Assembly (NCBI RefSeq): GCF_900102005.1
Contig: NZ_LT627736.1
Span: forward strand, 372,001 to 436,000
Source: Microbacterium sp. LKL04
GTDB lineage: Bacteria; Actinomycetota; Actinomycetes; Actinomycetales; Microbacteriaceae
Direction of reading: 5' to 3'
Length of the DNA: 64,000 nt
In this document: piece by piece, positions 17,927 through 27,429 of the stretch
How positions within the stretch are numbered: position 1 is the stretch's first letter
Layout: the number at the start of each line of letters is the position of its first letter
Made by a program: the position numbers and the translations under genes
The notes under the pieces: generated by a model
What the model saw: only the letters and a program-made list of their open reading frames with translations
Told to the model about the DNA's origin: nothing
Databases searched by the model: none

Positions 17927-19105
17927 ATGCGGACGTACGACTATCTGATCGTCGGTGGCGGAATGGTGGCGGATGCGGCGGCCCGCGGCATCCGGGAACT
18001 GGATCCCGACGGCACCATCGGCATCCTCAGCGCGGACGTCGATCCGCCGTACACGCGTCCGGCCCTGTCGAAGAAGCTCTGGACCGACCCCGACTTCACG
18101 TGGGATCAGGTGCCGCTCGGCACCGAGGAGACGGGCGCGGAGATCCGACTGGAGACTTTCGTCACCGGTATCGACCGCGACGCGAAGACCGTGTCGATCG
18201 GCGAGGGCAACGACCTCGGCTACCGTCGACTCCTCATCGCGACGGGCTCGAAACCCCGCGAGATCCCCGTGCCTGAGGACGACCGCATCCTGTTCTTCCG
18301 CTCGGCAGACGACTACCGGCGCCTCCGCGACCTCGCCGCGAACGGCGGGCGTGCGGTCGTCATCGGCGGCGGCTACATCGGCGCCGAGATCGCGGCGGCG
18401 CTCGTGCAGAACGGCGTCGAGACCGACCTCGTCTTCCCGTCCGAGGTCCTCGGCGACGGCACGTTCCCGCCAGCGCTCGCGACGCGCTACGAGCAGCTCT
18501 TCCGTGACGCCGGCGTCGAGTTGATTCCGGGTGCCCGCGTGGAGGAGGTCCGGACCGCCGGCAACCGCCTGCACGTCGCCCTCGAAGGCGGCGAGGAGCG
18601 CCCCGCCGACATCGTCGTGCTCGGACTCGGCGTCGACCCTGTAACCGACCTCGCCGAACAGGCGGGGCTGGAGGTGGACGAAGGTGTCGTCGTCGACGAG
18701 CACCTCGTCACGAACGACGACGCGATCTGGGCAGCGGGCGACATCGCGTCCTACCCCGACCCGATCCTCGGACGCACGCGGGTCGAGCACGTCGACAACG
18801 CGAACGAGCAGGGCGCGGCCGTCGGCCGGTCGATGGCGGGGGAGCGGCTGCCGTACACCCACACCCCGTACTTCTACTCGGCCGTGTTCGGCGTGCGATG
18901 GGAGGCGGTCGGCACGCTCGACCCCGAGAAGGATCCGCTCGTCGTCGATCTCGACGAGGACCGCACGGTCGTCTACTACCGTGACGAGAACGGCGCGCCC
19001 ATCGGCGTGCTGCTGTGGAACGTCGAGGATGCTCGCGACCTCGCGCGTGCCGTGCTCGTCGACGGCGAGACGGATGCCGAGGCCCTCCGCACCCGTATCG
19101 GCTGA
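17927..19105 (+). CDS. FAD/NAD(P)-dependent oxidoreductase (ferredoxin reductase-like)
   Basis: 392 residues of the pyridine nucleotide-disulfide reductase superfamily. It has an N-terminal FAD Rossmann motif (YLIVGGGMVADAAARGI), a central NAD(P)H motif (VVIGGGYIGAEIAAAL) and the FAD-binding ATGSKPRE and AAGDIASY blocks. There is no redox-active CxxxxC pair, which fits the ferredoxin/rubredoxin-reductase type. GGAG 6 bases upstream supports the ATG at 17927; in-frame GTG/ATG codons further up (17897, 17909) have no such site. Partner electron carrier unknown. Confidence 0.87.
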   Translation: MRTYDYLIVGGGMVADAAARGIRELDPDGTIGILSADVDPPYTRPALSKKLWTDPDFTWDQVPLGTEETGAEIRLETFVTGIDRDAKTVSIGEGNDLGYRRLLIATGSKPREIPVPEDDRILFFRSADDYRRLRDLAANGGRAVVIGGGYIGAEIAAALVQNGVETDLVFPSEVLGDGTFPPALATRYEQLFRDAGVELIPGARVEEVRTAGNRLHVALEGGEERPADIVVLGLGVDPVTDLAEQAGLEVDEGVVVDEHLVTNDDAIWAAGDIASYPDPILGRTRVEHVDNANEQGAAVGRSMAGERLPYTHTPYFYSAVFGVRWEAVGTLDPEKDPLVVDLDEDRTVVYYRDENGAPIGVLLWNVEDARDLARAVLVDGETDAEALRTRIG

Positions 19106-19125
19106 CCCTGTGCCAGGGTGGGCGC

Positions 19126-19635
19126 ATGACGCACCGTCGCCTCGTCGTTCCTGCGGTGCTCCTGCTCGTCCTCGGTCTGTCGGCCTGCGCGAGTGGGCCG
19201 CCGCTTTCGCTGGGCGAGGGATACGAGTCCTGCAACTCCGAAATCGATGAGCCGGTGACGTTCGGTGACGTGGCGCGGGCATCCGCAGCCGGCACGGTCG
19301 TCATGGAGTCCATCGAGCTGGAGGGCGCCAAGGGGCTCGCGTTGCGCGAGATCTACCTCGTGCCGATTCAGAACCAGGTCAGCCTGGGTGCGGACGCCTT
19401 CCCGCCGGCGGCGGAATTCTGGGATCGGCGCATCACCGTCCCCGGGACTGCAATCTCGCCCGGAGAGGAGATGACCGTGCTGTTCGTCGTCGAGGCCGTC
19501 GGCGGGGGCGACATCCATCGCTCCGAGGGATACACAGCGCGGTATTCGATCGACGGACGGCCCTACGAGACGACAAGTTCAGCCCAGTTTCGGCTCGCCC
19601 CGGACTGTGGGGCGGAGGACGAGGACGGGCCCTAG
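19126..19635 (+). CDS. Predicted lipoprotein
   Basis: 169 residues with a signal peptide and lipobox LSAC (Cys near residue 23). Two further cysteines (SCNSE and DCGAE) could form a disulfide in the mature protein. The central part looks like a beta-sandwich (VMESIELEGAKGLALREIYLVP). No family recognised. It ends with a 4-base convergent overlap with the histidine kinase gene. Confidence 0.75.
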   Translation: MTHRRLVVPAVLLLVLGLSACASGPPLSLGEGYESCNSEIDEPVTFGDVARASAAGTVVMESIELEGAKGLALREIYLVPIQNQVSLGADAFPPAAEFWDRRITVPGTAISPGEEMTVLFVVEAVGGGDIHRSEGYTARYSIDGRPYETTSSAQFRLAPDCGAEDEDGP

Positions 19636-20651
19636 CCCGCCAGCGGCAGGGTGATGGTGATCGTCGTCCCGACGCCGATCGCGCTGTCGATCTCGATCGT
19701 CCCGTGGTGCTCGGCGACGGCGGTCGCCACACTCGCGAGCCCGAGCCCGGTGCCGCCGTCCTCGGGCTCGGCGAGACGTCCGCGTTCGCCGGGCGCCGTG
19801 ATGGTGTCGATGTCATCCGGGTGGATGCCGCGGCCCGCATCCCGCACCGTCACGGAGACCGTATCGTCGCCGCGGACGACCTCGACGTGGATGTCCTCGT
19901 CGGAGTAGCGGGCCGCGTTCTCGAGGACGTTCGCGAACGCGCGGCACAGGGCGAGGACGTCGCCGCGCACTGTCGCCGTGTCCAGTCGGTCGAAGTGGAT
20001 GCGCTCCTCCGCGCCGGCGCGGAGGACGACGGTCGCCGATCCGCGCACCACGAGCGACACGTCGAACGTGCGCTCGTCGTCGCGCATCCCGCGGACGGCA
20101 TCTGCCATCAAAGCGCCCGCCATCGCCGCAAGGTGCTCACTGGTCTCGAGGGCGAGCCGCAGGTAGCGGTTGTCCGTACCGATCTCGTCCTCGAGTAGGT
20201 CGAGGTAGCCGCGGAGGGCAGTGACAGGGGAGATGAGGTCGTGGGCGAAGGTGCGCTGCAGGGACACCTGCTCGTCCTGGGCCTGCTTCTCCGCTGTAAT
20301 GTCGCGCACGATCTTCACGAACCCGCCGACGCCCGTGTCGTCGTGGATCGCGGTGATCGTCACGTGAGCCCAGAACTGCGAGCCGTCCTTGCGCACCCGC
20401 CACCCGTGATCCTCGACGCTCCCATCCGAACGCGCCCTGTCGAGCAGCGTGTCGGGGAGCCGGTTCTCGCGGTCGACGGCGCGGTAGAACAGCGAGAAGT
20501 GCTGTCCGATGATCTCGTCGGCGGAGTAGCCCTTCAGGTCCTCGGCCCCGACGTTCCATCCCCGCACGAAGCCGCTCGAGTCCAGCTTCACGATCGCGAA
20601 CAGGGCTACGTGCTGCTCCCACGCCTCGATCGCGTCTGTTCGCACCTTCAT
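19632..20651 (-). CDS. PAS-domain sensor histidine kinase
   Basis: 339 residues, no membrane segment. A PAS domain (about 10-122; FAIVKLDSSGFVRGWNVGAE, DHGWRVRKDGSQFWAHVT) ends in the PAC motif GFVKIVRDITAEKQ. The dimerisation helix has His137 (FAHDLISPV), and the ATPase domain has Asn245 (NVLENAARYS), DAGRGI and GTGLGLA (300-306). A cytoplasmic, possibly light- or redox-sensing kinase; no response regulator is adjacent. An alternative ATG at 20690 would add 13 residues. Confidence 0.88.
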   Translation of the reverse strand: MKVRTDAIEAWEQHVALFAIVKLDSSGFVRGWNVGAEDLKGYSADEIIGQHFSLFYRAVDRENRLPDTLLDRARSDGSVEDHGWRVRKDGSQFWAHVTITAIHDDTGVGGFVKIVRDITAEKQAQDEQVSLQRTFAHDLISPVTALRGYLDLLEDEIGTDNRYLRLALETSEHLAAMAGALMADAVRGMRDDERTFDVSLVVRGSATVVLRAGAEERIHFDRLDTATVRGDVLALCRAFANVLENAARYSDEDIHVEVVRGDDTVSVTVRDAGRGIHPDDIDTITAPGERGRLAEPEDGGTGLGLASVATAVAEHHGTIEIDSAIGVGTTITITLPLAG

Positions 20652-20739
20652 GGTCCCCCGCCGGTCGGTGTCAGTCGTATCCGTCAGCATAGAAGCATTC
20701 CCGAGGCCCGCCCCGCGCTCCGGTGTGCCCTGACGCCCG

Positions 20740-21813
20740 TCAGAAGGCGCGGACCTCGCCCGGGCTCGCCGGCGGCAGCGGGGCGTGGGTGTCGAGATCC
20801 TCCATGAGGTGGATCGACGCATACGGATGAGGGGTGATGCGACCCGCGTCGTCGAAGACGCGGAGCGCGCGCCGCAGGAGGCCACCGGGAAGAAGCGGAT
20901 GCCGGAACGTCACCTCGACACGGGTGTCGGGCCATTCCCCCACGATGTCGATGCGGGGCTCGCTCAGCCCCGGAGTCAGCGGTTGACGTTCCCCATCCGG
21001 TCCCCGCCAGTACTGGGCGAGGTCGCCGAACTCGTCGACGAGCGCGGTGATCGCGGCATCCCGTCGCTCCATCGGCACATGGATGCGCCGCCAGGGCACG
21101 TCCGGCGTGGTGTCGACGACCTCGTCGGGCTGTCTCCAGTGGAGGATGTCCATGAACTCCTCTTCGGACAGCGGTACCGCATCGCTCATCGGTAAGAGTC
21201 GTTCCGGGAGCGGACCGGTGGGCAGCAGAGCGGTCGCGTACCGGTAGTGGTAGGAGGTTCCGCCGTGTTCCGCGCGCACATCGGGCGCGTCGGGCGAGAA
21301 GACCATGCGCGGCGCATCGCCGGCGTCCTCGACGATGAGGACGCGTCGATCGATCGTGCGCGTCGTGCGCGTCCCGCCGGCGATCACGATGAGCTCCGTG
21401 TCCGTCGACCACGCTGCCCGGTCGTCGGGATCCGGGTCGCGGCGCTCGCGCAGCCAGAGCCCGTGGCGGGTCGCCCCGACGGCGTACCTGCTGCCGTCCG
21501 CGTGTGCCTGGGCGACCGTGCCGACCCAGCGGACGTGGACGGCGGTCACCGGCCGATGCAGATCGCCCTCATCGTCCTCATCGTCCTCGCTGGACGCGTA
21601 CACGACCCACGCACCGTCCGGAGCGGCGTACACGGTCACACCGACCGCGACGTCGCCGACGTCCAGATCCGGCCAGGCGACGACCCGGTCATCCTCGCCG
21701 GCGGCCCGGATCACCGCGACCGGCTGCGTCATGCTGACGAGGATCTCAGCGTCCTGACCCACGGCGACGCGCCGCGCGCGGGAATCGGTGCTCACGTGGT
21801 GATTCTGCCCCAC
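20740..21813 (-). CDS. Hypothetical protein
   Basis: 357 residues, not recognised. No signal peptide or membrane segment. The first half has several WVVY/VHVRWVG/GLWLRERR strands that look like a beta-propeller-like or repeat-rich beta region; the second half contains MERRDAAITALVDEFGDLAQYWRGPDGE and a basic patch. Start is GTG at 21813 or GTG at 21795. Oriented the same way as the PAS kinase, 50 bases upstream of its longest possible start. Confidence 0.6.
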   Translation of the reverse strand: MGQNHHVSTDSRARRVAVGQDAEILVSMTQPVAVIRAAGEDDRVVAWPDLDVGDVAVGVTVYAAPDGAWVVYASSEDDEDDEGDLHRPVTAVHVRWVGTVAQAHADGSRYAVGATRHGLWLRERRDPDPDDRAAWSTDTELIVIAGGTRTTRTIDRRVLIVEDAGDAPRMVFSPDAPDVRAEHGGTSYHYRYATALLPTGPLPERLLPMSDAVPLSEEEFMDILHWRQPDEVVDTTPDVPWRRIHVPMERRDAAITALVDEFGDLAQYWRGPDGERQPLTPGLSEPRIDIVGEWPDTRVEVTFRHPLLPGGLLRRALRVFDDAGRITPHPYASIHLMEDLDTHAPLPPASPGEVRAF

Positions 21814-21854
21814 GGTGGATCAGTCCGCCTGAGCTCGGCGCGCCGCCCGATCCG

Positions 21855-22814
21855 ATGCGCGGTCGGCGACGAACACCCTCCGTGACGATCACCTGGCAAC
21901 CCGAATCCGCGCGCGCTCGGACGCGACTGGAGACGGATGCCGCAGCCCTCGGCCTGCGTCGGGTCGAGATCCCGACGACCATCGGCACGGTCGTCGCACG
22001 CGTGGGGGTCGCCGCCAGCCCCGTGGCGACCGTCCTGCTGCACGGCGCCGCCGGATCGTGGACGAGCTGGACCCCGCTGCTGCGAGCCGCTGCTCGATGC
22101 GACGATCCGGTGCGCAACGTCGTCGCGCTCGACCTGCCCGCCTGGGGCGAGAGCCCTTTCCCGTCCGACGGGATCGACATCGGGCGTTTCAGCGAGGCGA
22201 TCCGCGAGGTCGTCATGGCCCTGGGATACGAGCGATGGGATGTCGTCGGTCACTCGCTCGGCGGCGCGTTGGCCCTCGACCTGGCTGCCCGTTCTCCCGA
22301 GAGGACTGATTCCGTCTTCCTCGTCTCGCCGTCGGGACCGGCCGTGTTCGACGCCGTGCGACGGCCGCTCCGAGGCGGGCTCGGGCTGCCCGCCTTCGCG
22401 GGGATGCTCCTGGCCATGCGCATCCTCCGCGGTCTCGGCGACGCGTCCGCTCCGCTGCTCCGCACCCTCGACCGCGGCGGTCTCCTGCGACCCCTGAGCG
22501 CACCCCTCTTCGCGCTGTCCCGCCGGATCGACCCCTCCGTCGTGCACGCGCTCGCCGACGAGATCCGGCCGCGGGCTTTCGTCGCCGCGTCCCGTGCCGC
22601 CGCAGCCTACGACGAGTCGTCGTGGCGCGGCATCCGCTGCTCGGTGAGGTCGGTCCGCGGTGCCCGCGACGTGTTCGTGGGCACGGATGACGGTGCCGGG
22701 CTCGCGGCACTGATCGATGGCTTCGACGAGGTGGTGCTGCCGGACGCCGGCCACTTCGCAGCCGTCGAGCAGCCGGCCGAGGTCCTCCGGCTACTGCGCC
22801 GTGCGAGGCTCTAG
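21855..22814 (+). CDS. Alpha/beta hydrolase
   Basis: 319 residues. Oxyanion-hole region LLHGAAGSW, nucleophile elbow VVGHSLGGALALDLAA (Ser in GHSLG) and catalytic His in LPDAGHFAAVEQP are visible. A lid-like helical insertion lies between (VRRPLRGGLGLPAFAGMLLAMR). Substrate unknown. Start at ATG 21855, or GTG at 21882 which gives a more usual N-terminus. Overlaps the convergent PhzF gene by 4 bases. Confidence 0.87.
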   Translation: MRGRRRTPSVTITWQPESARARTRLETDAAALGLRRVEIPTTIGTVVARVGVAASPVATVLLHGAAGSWTSWTPLLRAAARCDDPVRNVVALDLPAWGESPFPSDGIDIGRFSEAIREVVMALGYERWDVVGHSLGGALALDLAARSPERTDSVFLVSPSGPAVFDAVRRPLRGGLGLPAFAGMLLAMRILRGLGDASAPLLRTLDRGGLLRPLSAPLFALSRRIDPSVVHALADEIRPRAFVAASRAAAAYDESSWRGIRCSVRSVRGARDVFVGTDDGAGLAALIDGFDEVVLPDAGHFAAVEQPAEVLRLLRRARL

Positions 22815-23665
22815 GAGTCGATGCGGACCGCGTGACCGGTGACGACGATGCCGCCCGATGCCGGGATGTCGACGGTCAGCTCGCCGGCCCGGCCGACGTG
22901 CGCGCCCTGCTCGATGACGATCTGCGCGGGCGGTGCGACCGCGCCGAGCGACCGCAGGTACGCACCGAACGACGCCGCGGCCGATCCGGTGGCCGGATCC
23001 TCGGTGATGCGCCCCACGGGGAAGAGATTGCGTGCGACGAAGCGGTCCCGGCCGAGTCGGTGGGCGACCGTAATCGTCGCGGGCCATGCGCGGTCGTCCA
23101 TGAGAGAGCGCACGCGCGCCGCATCGAACGTGAAGCCGTCCAACGCCGCACGGTCGGCAATGACGAGGACCGGATGCGGGTTGCCGGCGTGCGCGATCCG
23201 CGGTGGAAAATCCGCATCGAGGTCCGACGCCTCTAGCCCGATCTCGTCGAGGACCGCCGTGAGATCGTCTGCGGTGATCGGCGACACCGACGGTTCGACG
23301 CTCGTGAACGAGGCGCGTGTGCCCGCGGCATCCGTGCTCACCCGGATCTCGACGGCACCCACCGGCGTCGCGAACCGGATCGCGCCCGCCCCCACGCGGC
23401 CGGCATCGGCGAGAGCGACGGCGGTGGCGACGGTCGCGTGACCGCAGAACGGCACCTCGGCGATGGGGGAGAAGTAGCGGATCGTCAGGGCGCCGTCGCT
23501 GTCGGTCCCTGTGACGAACGCCGTCTCGGAGAAGTCGATGTCCGCAGCGATGCCCTGCATCGACGCCTCGTCGAGGGCGGACGCGTCGAGCACGACGCCG
23601 GCGGGGTTGCCGCCGTCGGAGTGCGTGGTGAAGGCGGCGTATCGGAGGATCTCGAGGTCGGGCAC
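22811..23665 (-). CDS. PhzF family isomerase/epimerase-like protein
   Basis: 284 residues, full length for the PhzF/diaminopimelate-epimerase fold. The N-terminal RYAAFTTHSDGGNPAGVVLD and the catalytic Glu47 in FSETAF are conserved, and the C-terminal half has GRITEDPATGSAAASFGAYL. PhzF itself isomerises a phenazine precursor, but most homologues, like this isolated one, have unknown substrates. No phenazine genes are nearby. Confidence 0.88.
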   Translation of the reverse strand: MPDLEILRYAAFTTHSDGGNPAGVVLDASALDEASMQGIAADIDFSETAFVTGTDSDGALTIRYFSPIAEVPFCGHATVATAVALADAGRVGAGAIRFATPVGAVEIRVSTDAAGTRASFTSVEPSVSPITADDLTAVLDEIGLEASDLDADFPPRIAHAGNPHPVLVIADRAALDGFTFDAARVRSLMDDRAWPATITVAHRLGRDRFVARNLFPVGRITEDPATGSAAASFGAYLRSLGAVAPPAQIVIEQGAHVGRAGELTVDIPASGGIVVTGHAVRIDS

Positions 23666-23692
23666 CGTTCGAGGCTATGCCCGTCCGCAGGG

Positions 23693-24682
23693 TCAGCGGC
23701 GGACGAGGTCGGCGACGATGGGGCGGTGGTCCGTCGCGATGCCGGCGACATCGAGTGTGGCGACCCGCGCGGCATCCCACTCTGGTGTCGCGAGGACGTT
23801 ATCGATCGCGGCGCCGAACAACGGTGGAACCATCGAGGGCCATGACGGAGCGAAGGCGCCGACGGTGCGGCACGAGCCGAGTCGTCTTCCGGGCATGTTC
23901 GCGGGGACGGCGTTGAGGTCGCCCGCGACGATCGTGTCGGGGGAGCCGCAGTGCGACGAGATCCAGTCGAGGCCGAAGTCGCGTCCCGACGAATCGCCAC
24001 GGAAGCTGAGAGCGACGAGGTGCGCGGCGACGATGCGCGGCGCAGCACCGTCGACCTCGGGAGCGAGGACGAAACCGGACGTGCGGCCAGATTCGTCCGC
24101 GTCCACGACCCGGTAGCGCGGCAGGTCGTCCGCGACGAGCACGGTCACCGCGATGCCGCGCACGCCATAGCTCACGTACCCCGCCGGTACATCACCGTCC
24201 CGGAGGAGGTTGCCCTGATAGAGCTCGCTGAGCACGACGATGTCGGGCTGGAGTGTGCCGATGAGAGCGGCGCGGGATGCCGCGTCCTCCGCTCCTTGCA
24301 AGACGTTCCATCCCAGCACTCGCAGCTGACCGTCCTGGCGAGCCGGGACGGCCTCGGGGGTGACGGTGGCGGGCATGGCGACTGCCGTCACGAGGAGCAC
24401 GACGAGCAGACCGACGCTCACGACACCGGTGCCGAACAGTGCGACCTTCCGGCGTCGCCGGAGGAGTAGCGCGAGGAAGGTCAGGATGAGGGATGCGGCG
24501 AGCATGCCGGCGAACACGAAGCCGGGGAAGGCGAGCGCCCCGCTGAACAGCCACCACCGCGCGAGGAAGCCGAACTCCCGGCCTGCGAGGTAGACGACCG
24601 CGACGAGCGCGAGGGCCGCCGCGCCGATGAGAAGGAACGGTGTGAGCCGATCCCTGCGGGCAGGCCATTCGTTTGTCGTCAT
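23693..24682 (-). CDS. Membrane-anchored endonuclease/exonuclease/phosphatase family protein
   Basis: 329 residues. Three hydrophobic segments lie in the first 115 residues (FLLIGAAALALVAVVYLAG, LAFPGFVFAGMLAASLILTF, GVVSVGLLVVLLVTAVAM), followed by an extracytoplasmic EEP domain. Catalytic blocks LGWNVLQGA, VVLSELYQGN, VAGDLNAVP and ATDHRPIVADL are present. Homologues act on phosphodiesters such as lipids or nucleic acid; the substrate here is unknown. Confidence 0.85.
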   Translation of the reverse strand: MTTNEWPARRDRLTPFLLIGAAALALVAVVYLAGREFGFLARWWLFSGALAFPGFVFAGMLAASLILTFLALLLRRRRKVALFGTGVVSVGLLVVLLVTAVAMPATVTPEAVPARQDGQLRVLGWNVLQGAEDAASRAALIGTLQPDIVVLSELYQGNLLRDGDVPAGYVSYGVRGIAVTVLVADDLPRYRVVDADESGRTSGFVLAPEVDGAAPRIVAAHLVALSFRGDSSGRDFGLDWISSHCGSPDTIVAGDLNAVPANMPGRRLGSCRTVGAFAPSWPSMVPPLFGAAIDNVLATPEWDAARVATLDVAGIATDHRPIVADLVRR

Positions 24683-24808
24683 GTCCTACGCCCCCCGCGC
24701 GGTACCGGTCCGGCGAGTTCGCCGCAGGCCCACGCTACCCGTGCGCCCCGCGAGGACGTATGCCATGCTCCGACCGTGACTGACTGCTCCTGCGCGCGCG
24801 CCCACAAC

Positions 24809-24855
24809 CTCGAGAGCCCCGGTCTCGAGCGGGGGCTTGACCTCGCCCCAGGGGC
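24809..24855. promoter_or_regulatory. Dyads and TTGACC upstream of MerR gene
   Basis: Two inverted repeats lie just upstream of the MerR gene: CTCGAGA-N7-TCTCGAG (24809-24829) and GCCCC-A-GGGGC (24845-24855). A -35-like TTGACC at 24837-24842 sits directly before the second dyad. MerR-family regulators bind dyads in the spacer of their target promoters, so this fits autoregulation. No clear -10 is visible. Confidence 0.45.
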
Positions 24856-24873
24856 AGGGCTGAGGGTGAACCT

Positions 24874-25701
24874 GTGACTGCACGAGACGACGAGTGGATG
24901 ACTGCCGGACGGTTCGGCGCGTCGACCCTGCTGTCGGCGAAGGCGCTCCGGATCTACGCCGAGCGGGGGCTGCTCCCTCCGCGCCGGGTGGATGCCGAGA
25001 CCGGATACCGCTACTACTCGGCCGATCAGGTGCCGACGGGATGGCTGATCGCGCTCTTGCGGTCGGCCGACCTCTCGCTCGATCAGATCGCGTCGATCGT
25101 CGACCTCTCCGAGGAAGATCCGGATGCCGCTGTCGCCCTGCTCGACGAGGCGACAGCAGCGATGGATCGTCGAACGCAGGCTCACCATGTCGTGCTCGCT
25201 CGAGCGCGGCTTCATCTCACGAAGGAGACCCTGATGTCCGCTGTCGACACCGCGATCGAAGGCGACCGCCCCGTCCTGAGCGTGATGCGCCGCATGGCGC
25301 CCCACGAGATGGACCAGATGATCCACGATGAGGTCTACCACCTGCGGCAGATCGCCGCGGGTGCGGGGCTGCAGGTGACAGGGGATGCGTTCGGGGTCTT
25401 CCACGCGCCCGTCACCGATGACTCCGACGGTCCGCTCGAGATCGTCATACCCGTCGACGGGCTGATCGACGGCACCGAGGACGTCCGCAGCTACCGGATG
25501 ACCGGCGGCCAGGTCGCGCTCCGTCACGCGGAGGGCCGCGAGACGGACTTCCCCGAGATCCTCGCGCTCTACGACGAGGTGTACGCCTGGATCACGGATG
25601 CGGGCCGTGCCCCCATCGGCCCGCCGCGGGAGATCTGGCACAACTCACCCCGCGACGACGAGCCACTGCGGCTGACGGTGGCGTGGCCGTTCGCGGGGTG
25701 A
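24874..25701 (+). CDS. MerR family transcriptional regulator with GyrI-like effector domain
   Basis: 275 residues. The N-terminal MerR winged helix is clear (RFGASTLLSAKALRIYAERGLL, then GYRYYSADQV). A coiled-coil dimerisation region follows to about residue 110. The C-terminal 150 residues look like a GyrI/BmrR-type multidrug-binding domain (FGVFHAPVTDDSDGPLEIVIPV, LRLTVAWPF). GTG start preceded by a GAGGGTG site. Possibly senses hydrophobic cationic compounds; target not visible other than its own promoter region. Confidence 0.87.
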   Translation: MTARDDEWMTAGRFGASTLLSAKALRIYAERGLLPPRRVDAETGYRYYSADQVPTGWLIALLRSADLSLDQIASIVDLSEEDPDAAVALLDEATAAMDRRTQAHHVVLARARLHLTKETLMSAVDTAIEGDRPVLSVMRRMAPHEMDQMIHDEVYHLRQIAAGAGLQVTGDAFGVFHAPVTDDSDGPLEIVIPVDGLIDGTEDVRSYRMTGGQVALRHAEGRETDFPEILALYDEVYAWITDAGRAPIGPPREIWHNSPRDDEPLRLTVAWPFAG

Positions 25702-25846
25702 TGGCCATCCGCTTCGCATCCGCAAGAGGGAGTTTCCCCGCGCCCGATGCGTCAGAGTGAGACGCGCAAGCCCGTCACGCATGTCATCGCCGCAGCCAGG
25801 TGCATCCGATTCGGTGTTCGCTACGAACAAACCCTGAAGGGATGAC

Positions 25847-27406
25847 ATGAGCACTCACACCACAGGCAAGCGGTTCTTCTTCTGGGCAGCCGTCTCGGGC
25901 CTGGTCGGAGGCGCGGTCTTCCTCGCGGTAGCCGAGCTGGCCGCGCTGATCTTCGCGAGCACGGCCAGTCCGATCCTCGCCGTCGGCGCGTTCGTCATCG
26001 ACATCGTCCCGCGGCCGCTGAAGGAATTCGCGATCAGCACGTTCGGTGAGTACGACAAGATCGCTCTCCTCGCCGGGCTCGGTCTCGCTGTCGTCATCGC
26101 GTCGGCGATCGCCGGAATCCTCGAATACATCCGACCCCCGCTCGGCGTCGTCGCACTCTTCGTCGCCGGCATCCTGTCGGGCGCGGCGATCGTCACCCGT
26201 GCCGAGGCGACCCCGCTCGCCTTCCTGCCTCCCCTCCTCGGAACGCTGGGCGGGGCCGCGATCCTCTTCCTCCTCGGCCGGCGGCTGCGGGCCTGGCGCG
26301 ACGCGCACACGTCAGACGGGGAGGCGCGCGAGGACGGTCTCGACCGCCGACGCTTCCTGCTGATGACCGGTATCGCCGGCGCATCCGCCGTCATCGTCGG
26401 CATCGCCGCCCGTACCGTCAGCGCCGCCACCGCATCCGCAGACGCGATCCGTCGCGCGCTCAAGCTGCCTGCCCCGAAATCCACCGTGACGATTCCCTCG
26501 GGCGCCGAGCTCGACGTCGAGGGGATCAGCCCGCTCATCACTCCGAACGCTGATTTCTACCGCGTCGACACGGCGCTCACGGTGCCGAACGTCGACCCGT
26601 CGACCTGGCGCCTCGTCATCGACGGCATGGTCGACACGCGCGTCGAGCTGTCGTTCCAGGACCTCCTCGACATGGGGCTCGACGAGTACGCCATCACGCT
26701 CACCTGCGTCTCGAACGAGGTCGGCGGCAACCTCGTCGGCAACGCGATCTGGCAGGGCGTGCCGCTCCGAGAGGTCCTCAAGATGGCGGGCCCGAAGGCG
26801 GGCGCCGACATGATCCTGTCCCGCAGCGTCGACGGATACACCGCGAGCACGCCGCTCTCGGCCGGCACCGACGAGAACCTCGACGCGATCCTCGCCGTCG
26901 CGATGAACGGCGAGCCGCTCCCTCCCGAGCACGGCTTCCCCGTCCGCATGGTTATCCCCGGTCTCTACGGCTACGTCTCCGCGACGAAGTGGGTCACGGA
27001 GCTCAAGATCACGACGTTCGCGGAGGACGAGGCGTACTGGACCCCGCGCGGCTACAGCGCCGAAGCGCCCATCAAGTTCTCGTCGCGCGTCGACACCCCG
27101 AAGAGCGGCAGCCCTGTGAAAGCCGGCAAGGTTCCGATCGCAGGCGTCGCCTGGGCGCAGACCGTCGGCATCGAACGCGTCGAGGTCAGCATCGACAACG
27201 GCGAGTGGATGCCGGCCAAGCTGTCCACCCCCATCAACGAGGACACCTGGGTGCAGTGGGTCCTCGAATGGGATGCCGAGCCCGGCACGCACTACGTGGC
27301 GGTCCGCGCGATCAACAAGAACGGCGACATGCAGATCGAGGAGCGTGCCGCGATCGCCCCGAACGGCTCGTCGGGATGGCAGCGTTCGCTCGTCACCGTG
27401 TCGTGA
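25847..27406 (+). CDS. Membrane-anchored sulfite oxidase-like molybdopterin enzyme
   Basis: 519 residues. Four hydrophobic segments occupy residues 10-145, then a twin-arginine-like RRRFLLMTG (168-176) and another hydrophobic stretch lead into an SUOX-type Mo-pterin domain. Cys287 in LTCVSN is the expected Mo ligand. A C-terminal Ig-like dimerisation domain (VPIAGVAWAQTVGIERVEVSIDNGEW) follows. AAGGGA precedes the ATG. It is the only molybdoenzyme in the window and sits directly before the cofactor genes, which suggests it is their main client. The electron donor and acceptor are unknown. Confidence 0.9.
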   Translation: MSTHTTGKRFFFWAAVSGLVGGAVFLAVAELAALIFASTASPILAVGAFVIDIVPRPLKEFAISTFGEYDKIALLAGLGLAVVIASAIAGILEYIRPPLGVVALFVAGILSGAAIVTRAEATPLAFLPPLLGTLGGAAILFLLGRRLRAWRDAHTSDGEAREDGLDRRRFLLMTGIAGASAVIVGIAARTVSAATASADAIRRALKLPAPKSTVTIPSGAELDVEGISPLITPNADFYRVDTALTVPNVDPSTWRLVIDGMVDTRVELSFQDLLDMGLDEYAITLTCVSNEVGGNLVGNAIWQGVPLREVLKMAGPKAGADMILSRSVDGYTASTPLSAGTDENLDAILAVAMNGEPLPPEHGFPVRMVIPGLYGYVSATKWVTELKITTFAEDEAYWTPRGYSAEAPIKFSSRVDTPKSGSPVKAGKVPIAGVAWAQTVGIERVEVSIDNGEWMPAKLSTPINEDTWVQWVLEWDAEPGTHYVAVRAINKNGDMQIEERAAIAPNGSSGWQRSLVTVS

Positions 27407-27429
27407 CCCACACGGCCTAGGGTGAGCAC